DNA of 64,000 nt from Pseudomonas protegens (GTDB taxonomy: Bacteria > Pseudomonadota > Gammaproteobacteria > Pseudomonadales > Pseudomonadaceae). Position 1 is the stretch's first letter. Each line of letters begins with the position of its first letter. Made by a program: the position numbers and the translations under genes. Below, in pieces: positions 44,901 to 64,000 of the stretch. The notes under the pieces were generated by a model. The model worked only from the letters and a program-made list of their open reading frames with translations. It made no database searches and was not told the origin of the DNA. The DNA lies in NCBI RefSeq assembly GCF_013407925.2, contig NZ_CP060201.1, positions 6,619,001 to 6,683,000 on the forward strand, written 5' to 3'.

Positions 44901-46380
44901 CGGCACCAATCTCGGGGCCCGCGAGTACAGTGATATGGAAATCCTCACCCAGGTCATCGAAGTTGATGGTCAAGGGGTAGTTGGTGCGTTCCTCTGCTCC
45001 GAGCGCCTGCATGCCGGCCCAGGCTGCCTGCGCTTCGCTGGTGGCGCCGATGGCACTGTGGCGGTAATTGAGCATCGCGCTGAACAGCGGCGTCGGCGTG
45101 GCCACGGCGCTGCAGCGCTGGGCCAGGGCCAGCGAGGCGTGCTCATGCTGAAGCAGCGCGGTCAGGCGCTGATGGGTCAACTTCAGGCCACTGCGCACGC
45201 TTTGCGCACCGACGCTGACACGCAGCGGCAAGGTGTTGATGAACATGCCCAGGGCACGCTCAGAGCCCTCGCCCGCGTGCATGCGCCCCAGCAGGACCGT
45301 ACCGAAGACGACTTCCTCGCGCCCGGACACTTTGCCCAACACTTGCGCCAGCGCCAGGTGCACCATGCTGGCGGCGCTCACGCCCATCTGGCGCGCCTGG
45401 GCACGCAGGCGCTTGCTCAAAGCGCTGTCGAGCATCAGGTGGCTTTCGTCGATGCCCTGACCATCCCCCTGAACGTCCTGCGCGCCGAAAGGCAGGGTCG
45501 GCTCATCGATGTCGCCGAGCATTTCGCGAAAGAACGCTTCATGCTGCTGTTCCGTTACCCCCAGCAGCGCCTGGGCCACGTAGTTGCGGTACGGCACCGG
45601 CTCGCCGAGGTGCTCGACCTGTCCCAGCAGGAAGGCCTGCATTTCATGCTGCACCACCTCCATCGCGGTATGGTCCAGCGCCATGTGGTGAAACATCAAC
45701 ACCGCCACCCAACGCTGATTCGGCGAGTCCAGCGCAAAAGCCATGCGCATCATCGGCGCCTGGCGAATGTCCAGGCGATAATGGCGGGCATCGAAGCGAC
45801 CTTGCAGCTGGCTCAGCACGTCACCGTCGCGCGGGTCCAGGTGCACTTCCTCACTGATCAGCGCGGCCTTGCGCAGCACCACCTGGACCGGTTCATCGAG
45901 GCTCTCCCAGACCACGGTGGTGCGCAGAATGTCGTGACGCTGGATCACGTACTGCAAGGCTTCGGTGAATTGCTCAAGGCGCTCGCGGCTGTCGAAGGCG
46001 TACTGCGATTGCAGCAGATACGGGTCACCCTGCTCGGCGGACAAGTGGTGGTACAGCATGCCTTGCTGCAACGGCGCCAGCGGGTACATGTCTTTCACGT
46101 TGGCCAGGCCACCGGGCACGGCGTCGACAATCTGGTCGATGGTCGCCTGGTCCAGTGTCGTCAATGGCAGCATCTGCGGGGTGATGCGATAGGCAGGGCT
46201 CAGCCAGTCGCCACCGTTGCGGGCGATCAATTCGAGCAATTGCACCTTGTGCCTGCGCAGGCCGTCGATCACCCCGTCATCGAGTCCCTCATCGTCGCCC
46301 AGGATGATCAGGTCATCCTCTTCACGTTGCAGATGGATCGCGTGGGTCGAAAGAACTGCCATCAATTCGCTGAAGTGCAT
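25207..46380 (-). CDS. Terminal NRPS of a tolaasin/sessilin-type lipopeptide: six modules plus tandem thioesterases (7057 aa)
   Basis: This synthetase adds the last six residues and releases the peptide as a macrolactone. Domain order: TubC-type N-terminal docking domain (residues 1-55), then C/E-A-T for Thr, C/E-A-T for Thr, C/E-A-T for an Ile-like residue, LCL-A-T for Hse, LCL-A-T for Dab, C/E-A-T for Lys, then two thioesterases with GWSFGG (Ser about 6568) and GHSFGG (Ser about 6861). All six carrier domains keep GGHSLL with the phosphopantetheine Ser. The specificity order equals tolaasin/sessilin residues 13-18 (Dhb-aThr-Ile-Hse-Dab-Lys). A 379-base gap with a hairpin separates it from the upstream NRPS, and macA/macB follow. 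AAGCAGG is a modest ribosome-binding site. In characterised clusters this gene corresponds to the last tolaasin (taa) or sessilin (ses) synthetase; I do not assign a letter. Confidence 0.93.
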   Translation of the reverse strand: MHFSELMAVLSTHAIHLQREEDDLIILGDDEGLDDGVIDGLRRHKVQLLELIARNGGDWLSPAYRITPQMLPLTTLDQATIDQIVDAVPGGLANVKDMYPLAPLQQGMLYHHLSAEQGDPYLLQSQYAFDSRERLEQFTEALQYVIQRHDILRTTVVWESLDEPVQVVLRKAALISEEVHLDPRDGDVLSQLQGRFDARHYRLDIRQAPMMRMAFALDSPNQRWVAVLMFHHMALDHTAMEVVQHEMQAFLLGQVEHLGEPVPYRNYVAQALLGVTEQQHEAFFREMLGDIDEPTLPFGAQDVQGDGQGIDESHLMLDSALSKRLRAQARQMGVSAASMVHLALAQVLGKVSGREEVVFGTVLLGRMHAGEGSERALGMFINTLPLRVSVGAQSVRSGLKLTHQRLTALLQHEHASLALAQRCSAVATPTPLFSAMLNYRHSAIGATSEAQAAWAGMQALGAEERTNYPLTINFDDLGEDFHITVLAGPEIGAERVARYLNAALQSQVDALEHSPQAPLHTLGILPATEREHLLHAWNSNETQYADDALIHSQVEARAAAQPEAVAVVFDDQRLSYGALNQRANQVAHRLLALGVRPDDRVAICVERGLEMIIGLLGILKAGAGYVPIDPAYPQERISYTLQDSAPVAVLVQQATHTRVAELSVPVITLDAGDCQDQSTANPQVVGLTPANLAYVIYTSGSTGLPKGVMIEHRNVARLFTATEAWFHFDHHDVWALFHSFAFDFSVWEIWGALMHGGQLLVVPQLTSRSPDECYALLCSAGVTILNQTPSAFRALIVAQGQSPLKHALRQVIFGGEALEPGMLKPWYVHSANAGTQLVNMYGITETTVHVTYRALEAADAQLVGASPIGGGIPDLQLYVLDDRREPVPVGVVGELYVGGAGVARGYLNRPELNAERFIADPFSDRPDARLYKTGDLGRRLADGSIDYLGRNDDQVKIRGFRIELGEIEARLAACDGVREAVVIAREDTPGDKRLVAYVIGAEGRAPNAADLRTQLLVHLAEYMVPGAFVMLDSLPLTTNGKLDRKALPAPDADALARRQYEAPQGAVEAAIATIWQDLLNVQQVGRQDHFFELGGHSLLAVKLIERMRQVGLAADVRVLFGQPTLAALASAVAGASKEVEVPANRVPEGCEHITPDMLPLADLDQEAIERIVATVPGGARNVQEIYSLAPLQEGILYHHLAAAQGDPYLQYVTFSFTSRERLTRFAEALQGVISRHDILRTAVVWERLDEPVQVVWREARLGLDEIPLDPAAGDIAEQLTACLNPRHHRLDIRQAPLMRIGYSEDAPNQRWVAVLLLHHLVDDATSLRMLIAEVEAHTRGEEAQLPASVPYRNYVAQARLGVSREEHEAFFSEMLGDIDEPTLPFGLQDVQGDGHGVEEVLLPLDDHLNTRLRQLARQLGVTPASLYHLAWARVLGGVSGRDDVVFGTVLLGRLQGGEGADRALGMFINTLPLRISLSEAGVRSLVKTTHARLTGLLGHEHASLVLAQRCSKVAPSTPLFSSLLNYRQLGGGDVSQAAQAAWEGIGILDSKERTNYPLTLSVNDTGDAFSLSVMADGSIGAARICGYMQCVLENLVQALEQTPQAALPSLGMLPALEREQLLQHWNATDSLYADAALIHHQIERQAAEQPEAIAVVFEDSHLSYAELNTRANRVAHRLLSLGVRPDDRVAICVERGLEMIIGLLGILKAGAGYVPIDPAYPQERISYTLQDSAPVAVLVQAATQARVAELAVPVIDLDATELQLQPMHNPQVPGLTSANLAYVIYTSGSTGLPKGVMIEHRNVARLFSATEGWFNFNDRDVWALFHSFAFDFSVWEIWGALIHGGQLLVVPQLTSRSPDECYALLCSAGVTILNQTPSAFRSLIAAQGQSALKHSLRQVIFGGEALEPGMLKPWYARTANAGTQLVNMYGITETTVHVTYRALEAADAQLVGVSPIGGRIPDLQLYVLDSAREPVPVGVVGELYVGGAGVARGYLNRPELNAERFIADPFSGRADARLYKTGDLGRWLPDGSIDYLGRNDDQVKIRGFRIELGEIEAHLAACEGVRDAVVIAREDQPGNKRLVAYVIAADGAEPVAAELRQQLLVSLADYMVPSAFVMLERLPLTTNGKLDRKALPAPDGDALARREYERPEGEVEHSLAALWQELLGVERVGRHDNFFELGGHSLLAVKLIERMRQLELSADVRVLFGQPTLAALAAAVGGHAQLRVPANLIEPGCEQITPDLLPLAELDQGSIDRIVASVPGGVRNVQDIYSLAPLQDGMFYHHLAADQGDAYLLHMLFAFTGPEPLNLFAKALQSVIDRHDILRSSIAWEGLAEPVQVVWRQASLGLEQVAIDPAEGDVLAQLHSRFDPRHYRLDMTRAPLMHLAYTEDSANQRWVGILLFHHMVLDHTALEVLIEEVQASLKGQSAQLPPSIPYREHVAQSRLGADRRAHEAFFGAMLGDIDEPTLAFGLQNVQGDGRGVEESHLMLDSVLGGRLREQARLLGVSAASLMHLAWGQVLAQVSGRDEVVFGTVLLGRLQGGEGAGRALGLFINTLPLRVSIGAHGAREAVRATHAQLAQLLAHEHASLSLAQHCSGMPAAQALFNTLLNYRHSAAAQVSSADIAAWDGIQALSMEERTNYPLVLNVDDFGSGFQLNAQALVGIGALRVCVYMQAALQQLVDALEHAPATPLQELSVLPEAERQELLEAFNDSERPFPESSTVHALFEAQVGIRPDAIAVVHGEQSLSYAQLNRRANRLAHHLIGLGVQAGDSVAILLERSVDLLVSQLAISKAAAVYVPLDVHAPADRQTFMRQDSGAQWLLTTSAHQAPEGGGQLNLDSLDLSDAAVHDPALEQSAESVAYIMYTSGSTGVPKGVLVPHRGITRLVINGGYADFNAHDRIAFASNPAFDASTMDVWGALLNGGQVVVIDHDTLLDPLRFGAVLSESAVTILFTTTALFNQYVQLIPDALKGLRMLLCGGERADPAAFRSLLEHAPKLRLVHCYGPTETTTYATTFEVRALADDAESVPIGGPISNTRIYLLDQRQQPVPLGVVGEIYIGGKGVAKGYLNRPELTAEKFILDPFSREPGALMYRTGDLGRWLAKGELDCLGRNDDQVKIRGFRIELGEIENRLGEHPHVNEVVVLAREDEPGSKRLVAYFTEHQALDIQALRTWLQEQLPEYMVPRAYVRLDSLPLTNNGKVDRKALPIPDQEALLSRGYEAPQGEVEVALAQIWSQLLKVEQVGRDDHFFELGGHSLLAMRLISQVRVHLGVELDLAALFAHPQLSALAQAVAKAGRSSLPPIVPVSREEPLPLSFAQQRLWFLAQMDNAGAAYNMPVGLGLRGALNTLALERALAQIVSRHEVLRSVFVVDNDEPQLLITPVEGAFVLEHNDLRERADAAQQLQALTEHEALAPFDLVNGPLLRARLVRMGDEHHVLLLTLHHIASDGWSMGVLTRELMALYDAFSQGLADPLPPLALQYADFAVWQRRWLSGEVLHQQSLYWQQALAGAPAMLTLPTDRPRPAQQDFSGAVLSLQLDAELTQGLKTLSQRHGTTLYMTLLAAWGALLSRLAGQDEVVIGSPVANRNRVEVEGLIGLFVNTLAVRIDASGEPTVQTLLARVKAQTLGAQAHQDLPFEQVVDIIKPVRSMAYSPIFQTMLTWQNNESVAPALGDLVLEGSGQINSAAKFDLSLELCEAQGHIIGSLSYATALFDAPTLSRHLGYLERLLRAMVADDQALLARVPLLDEDERQQQLAGLGGLRTALPAATVHSLFEAQALRTPDACAVQAGNGSLTYRELNERANRLAHHLRELGVQPDERVAICVERSAELIVGLLAILKAGGAYVPIDPNYPLERIHYMLHDSAPAALLVHSASAHLAGEPGLPVVDLDRDDAYSPYLHDPQVAELTATHLTYVIYTSGSTGQPKGVMVEHQGVVNMLGWYLDDVGLDAGDAVLLLTSHSFDLTQKNIFASLAVGATLHLADTPFDPSSIVRQIGEQSITHINLAPSAFYALIDADQQSALSRLRRVVLGGEPIKLSQLERLPVPRPQFINSYGPTECSDVVAWHAVDADLGRYGAADIPLGRPLRNLRLYVLDAYGQLLPTGSVGELYIGGAGVARGYLNREALTAERFLDDPFTPGGRMYRTGDLARYRADGTLDYLGRNDDQVKIRGLRIELGEIEALLAAHPEVTEAAVLVRDERLVAYFTGLAPQIEDLRTYLQSALPEYMVPSAYVQLDALPLNPNGKLDRKALPAPGLDAVVSGVYEAPEGEVEATLAQIWQDLLGLEQIGRQGHFFELGGHSLLAMRLISQVRQRLGVELALADLFAQPQLAALAQVLAQASRSNLPAILPVPRDQDLPLSFAQQRLWFLAQMEGASTAYNMPIALRLRGHLDADALERALTTIVARHEALRSRFVQHNSEALVRIDPAERAFALRRLDVDSEAALQAHISADALQPFDLEQGPLIRAQLLQRADDHHVLLLTMHHIVSDGWSMGVLTRELMALYEAFRHGQPDPLPPLALQYGDFAVWQRRWLSGEVLQQQSQYWQQALADAPALLMLPTDRPRPARQDYSGATLTLLLDVNLTAGLKALSQRHGTTLYMTMMAAWGALLCRLSGQDEVVIGSPAANRMRAEVEGLIGLFVNTLAVRIGAGEDLTVAALLAHARDRTLAAQAHQDLPFEQVVEVVKPARSLAHSPVFQTLLTWQNSDGPSLVMGDLQFEAVGETSSFAKFDLSLDLGEVQGHIAGNLEYATALFDESTLQRYLGYFERLLQAMVADDQAQLAHIALVDEEERDHLLHALNNTEVAYPHEATIHQLFEARVEAAPQAIAVAFGAQRIRYAELNRRANRLAHHLIGLGIGPDQRVAICAERGDEVLVGLLGVLKAGAAYVPLDPNYPPERLAYMIADSTPSAVLTQRPLQDRLPALAIPRVLLDEPLDGAEHNPVVPGLNARHLAYVIYTSGSTGNPKGVMIEHRGLVNYSLDAARLFGLTPQDTVLQQNTLNFDLSVEEIFPALLAGATLAPSRHVFGTEAARDPAISPTFLHLTAAHWHTLAAEWHHDPQQAQAHLRDVRLINVTGDALSAQKLKLWDEARPAHVRLINTYGPTEATVSCTAAYVSYTGDINGNTTIGKPMANTRIYLLDSRQQPVPFGVAGEIFIGGDGVARGYLNLDVISAERFIADPFSPVPGARMYKTGDLARYLADGSIEYLGRNDFQVKVRGFRIELSEIESRLGNCAGVKEVAVIAREDRPGEKRLVAYVVPHAGVELSAAGLRSYLAPLLAEYMIPSAFVTLQALPLTPNRKLDRKALPAPDQSAVASRDYQAPQGRIERRLARVWEQVLQLEQVGRHDNFFELGGHSLLAVKLVERMRQEDLRVDVGALFTHPTLAGLAKVVGSSRALVIPANAIAPDCRRITPELLPLANLSQDEIDSIVASVPGQLANVQDIYGMTPLQEGILYHHLLADEGDLYLEQASFNFDSRERLDAFAQALQGVVERNDILRSTMRWEGLSEPVQVVLRHVPFALEELSLEDEGDAGAQLRERFNPQHFRMDLRDAPLMRLVGAYDVAQQQWCALLMFHHMLFDHLAMDLLQYELQAFLTAQQDRLSAPVPYRNYVAQARLGLTEQEHEAFFRAMLADIDEPTLPFGLHDVQAGGTLETAQLLVEEGLGQRLRSAARQLGVSAASLMHVAWAQVLAHVCGQDEVVFGTVLMGGLQGGERALGLFLNTLPLRVSVGAEGAQAGVKATHARLTTLLGHEHASLALAQRCSGVAAPAPLFSALLNYRHSASAASSEDIAVWTGIHALGGEERSNYPLSLDVDDFGQAFALTVQVSTEVGAQRVCGYMHGALDSLVDALERTPDASLSSLEILPLAERQQVLLEFNQTHTDEAQDQLIHGLFEAQVLRSPDAIALEFDGQALSYAELNAQANQLAHHLIALGVQPDERVAIALERGMQMVVALLATLKSGAAYVPLDPAYPPQRLAFMLGDSAPRVLLSEYAVLPLLGTLPQAMQVVTLNSALQPWRELGTHNPQPAQLGLASEHLAYVLYTSGSTGTPKGVMIEHAGLCNEIQAIRGLTGLGAGDRALQFATINFDASIEEIFGALTCGATLVLRSADWLTDAAQFWGLAAQARLSVISLPTRFWQGLADDHSTAIPASVRVIVVGGEELSPEAVQHWFLRSGHTPRLLNTYGPTEATIIATANEVFAANPHPRAIGRPIANTRVYVLDAHGHPTGLGVAGEIHLAGIGIARGYLNQPQLSSERFLADPFSDGPGRLYKTGDLGRWLPDGTLEYLGRNDDQVKIRGFRIELGEVESALLACEGVREAVVMARDDSEGQVAGKQLVAYLCGSPGSIEQLREELLSHLPQYMLPSAYVQLDSLPVTPNGKLDRKALPAPEQAVLSRDYAAPVGALEERLAGHWAQVLKLARVGRHDSFFEMGGHSLLAIRLVSLLTQDGLPVTLAQLFQHASVASMAALLRLRSDAPALEQGLVTVRAGGTQAPLFLVHEFSGLNVYFPALARHVDADIPVYGLEGVAWGEPQLRTLECLAARHIEMMRSVQPHGPYRLAGWSFGGLLAYEIAAQLIGMDEEVSFLGLLDTHVPRLVDQGKARWSVAHAHSLHLLEQCRAFCQVQRPVDGQALATLAQLEGDAAQMDFDTLWQRCRDAGLLQPQLAALSREALWAYLDREVSHGHAQAHYSVLPLTMPVHLFTAEERMDEASRSSDTLGWDQVVPAGLLQRIRVPGDHQSMMQAPHIAALGQAIGDALKALPATPANTPYQPLLTIQSGQAGQAPIFCIPGAGDSVTGFIGLSDAFGPAWPIHGLQPRGLDAKALPHSRVETAAQAYLQALEQQCPNGPVHLLGHSFGGWVAFEMALRLQAQGREVLSLTLVDSESPGSSGVVGKPYTAPGVLLRLIETLQLAAGKPFGIDQQAFADLDESAQMAALHAAMVRVGMLSARSTPEVMQGPARAFGAALRTVYQPRQRYNGPVRLVLADDPTLDAQGNQREQAGMIEGWSRHTDHLQTWYGPGNHFTLLKAPHVYSLASWWHDGLLVPAGKVTS
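26965..30209 (-). other. NRPS module for residue 18: dual C/E - A(Lys) - T
   Basis: Condensation domain with HHLLADEGD and HHMLFDH: dual type, giving D-Dab17. Code D-A-E-S-V-G-T-I-I resembles known Lys codes (D-A-E-S-I-G-S-V-A/I). As the last residue it keeps L configuration and provides the carboxyl for the lactone. Boundaries are approximate. Confidence 0.82.
30210..33369 (-). other. NRPS module for residue 17: LCL - A(Dab) - T
   Basis: LCL condensation domain (HHIVSDGWS), so Hse16 stays L. Code D-L-E-H-N-T-T-V-S is that of 2,4-diaminobutyrate activating domains in Pseudomonas lipopeptide synthetases. The dat gene at 20527 supplies this substrate. Boundaries are approximate. Confidence 0.88.
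33370..36509 (-). other. NRPS module for residue 16: LCL - A(Hse) - T
   Basis: The condensation domain begins PLSFAQQRLWFLAQM and has HHIASDGWS, the LCL type, so Ile15 stays L. Code D-L-K-N-V-G-S-D-V fits homoserine (one change from the usual Hse code). Boundaries are approximate. Confidence 0.8.
36510..39734 (-). other. NRPS module for residue 15: dual C/E - A(Ile-like) - T
   Basis: Condensation domain with HHLAADQGD and HHMVLDH (dual type, giving D-allo-Thr14). Code D-A-M-F-L-G-C-T-Y: an aliphatic pocket I read as Ile mainly from its position; Val or Leu cannot be excluded. Boundaries are approximate. Confidence 0.7.
39735..43009 (-). other. NRPS module for residue 14: C - A(Thr) - T
   Basis: Code D-F-W-N-I-G-M-V-H = Thr; in this family the hydroxyl of allo-Thr14 closes the ring with Lys18. 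The condensation domain has HHLAAAQGD but an unusual core HHLVDDATS in place of HHMxxDH. It acts on the residue that ends up as Dhb, which makes it a candidate for the dehydration step. Boundaries are approximate. Confidence 0.85.
40210..41400 (-). repeat. Internal direct repeat: A(Thr) of module 14 (copy of 43490-44640)
   Basis: The A-domain core from the RVAICVERGLEMIIGLLG region to RIELGEIEA is nearly identical to module 13, while the A-domain ends and the condensation domains differ clearly. The sharp edges suggest that the substrate-binding core alone was copied. Confidence 0.7.
43010..46380 (-). other. NRPS module for residue 13: docking - dual C/E - A(Thr) - T
   Basis: The TubC-like docking helices open the protein. 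The condensation domain has HHLSAEQGD (dual C/E signature HH[I/L]x4GD) and HHMALDH, so it epimerizes the incoming Val12. Adenylation code D-F-W-N-I-G-M-V-H (Lys at the end) = Thr, expected to become dehydrobutyrine (Dhb) as in tolaasin. Boundaries are approximate. Confidence 0.85.
43490..44640 (-). repeat. Internal direct repeat: A(Thr) of module 13 (copy of 40210-41400)
   Basis: Partner of the module 14 repeat, about 3.27 kb away in the same orientation. Confidence 0.7.
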
Positions 46381-46759
46381 GGTGTGACCTGCTTAAGATT
46401 CGAAAACAGTGACGAAAAAAGCCCGACTTCGCGTGTAACCGAAATACCGGGCATCGAGCGTCGGCGCATGCCTTGCTTGGGCAGAGGCGCCGCCGCCGAC
46501 AGGTTCAAAAAGGGATGGGTTGAATACGTGCCACAGGACTCCCCACAGGGCAGGAAAACTAAAACATCCGCACTGAGGTGTATGTCATGGGAAGCCGGGA
46601 CAATGCAGGGGTGCCCTGCGGATAAACAGGCGGGAGCCGGTTTGCCCGGCCCCGACAGTTGAGGGTTATGCCAGCCAGATTGGCCACATCGACGCGCCCA
46701 TGCGCGAGCCTTCCGGCCAAAGCCCAACAGCTCCCACAGGGGAGCTGTTGGGCCTCGCG
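46381..46759 (-). other. Intergenic gap between the two NRPS genes
   Basis: 379 bases without a credible gene on either strand. It contains a strong hairpin next to the upstream stop (46722-46753). The part nearest the downstream start may hold an internal promoter, but I cannot point to convincing -35/-10 boxes. Confidence 0.5.
46722..46753 (-). terminator. Strong hairpin 7 bases after the upstream NRPS stop
   Basis: GCCCAACAGCTCCC (46722-46735), loop ACAG, GGGAGCTGTTGGGC (46740-46753): a perfect 14-bp stem. On the minus strand it is followed only by TTTGG, so termination is probably partial. The TGTGGGAGC core seen on the minus strand is the same as in the abundant intergenic palindromes of fluorescent pseudomonads, so it may be such a repeat inserted in the operon. 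Confidence 0.65.

Positions 46760-64000
<17,241 letters not shown>

Overview
The window looks like chromosomal DNA of a fluorescent Pseudomonas from the mushroom- and plant-associated lipopeptide producers. The evidence is the last two nonribosomal peptide synthetases (NRPSs) of a tolaasin/sessilin-type cluster, dual condensation/epimerization domains throughout, tandem thioesterases, a MacA/MacB exporter pair, a LuxR-type regulator and a diaminobutyrate aminotransferase. It has two halves: a mosaic accessory/defence island (about 1-16 kb) and the lipopeptide locus with its flank (about 16.4-64 kb).

Island (1-16.4 kb). From left: the end of a KfrA-like coiled-coil protein, a Fic protein with an N-terminal inhibitory motif, an unrecognised small protein on the minus strand, a very large YobI-like P-loop ATPase with two membrane segments, an IS66 fragment that has run into the 3' end of a ParS/Xre-type antitoxin-like gene, and a truncated DsbA-like gene. 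Next comes a three-gene ATP-grasp RiPP (graspetide) operon. Its precursor carries four copies of T-K-T-x4-E-x-D-D; it is followed by an MvdD-type ATP-grasp ligase and a small membrane protein. Directly downstream is a Gabija pair: gajA (OLD nuclease) and gajB (UvrD-like helicase). Remnants (a TPR tail, a hypothetical ORF) and a long AT-rich spacer with a structured direct repeat close the island.

Flank (16.4-21.9 kb). A GcvA-like LysR regulator is divergent from a two-gene operon: a VioC/AsnO-type Fe(II)/2-oxoglutarate amino-acid hydroxylase overlapping a LysE/RhtB exporter. A LuxR-HTH regulator and a 2,4-diaminobutyrate aminotransferase follow. The aminotransferase and macB converge on a strong bidirectional terminator.

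Lipopeptide locus (21.9-64 kb, minus strand). Reading the ten-residue adenylation codes gives, in order, Leu-Val-Val-Gln-Leu-Val on the upstream synthetase (its 5' end lies outside the window) and Thr-Thr-Ile(like)-Hse-Dab-Lys on the terminal synthetase, which ends in two thioesterases. This equals residues 7-18 of tolaasin and sessilin (Leu-Val-Val-Gln-Leu-Val-Dhb-aThr-Ile-Hse-Dab-Lys). Condensation-domain types predict L-Ile, L-Hse and D-Dab as in tolaasin. Residue 6, which separates tolaasin from sessilin, lies beyond the right edge, so the exact compound cannot be decided here. MacA and MacB follow the terminal synthetase and probably move the peptide out of the periplasm; the outer-membrane partner is not in the window.
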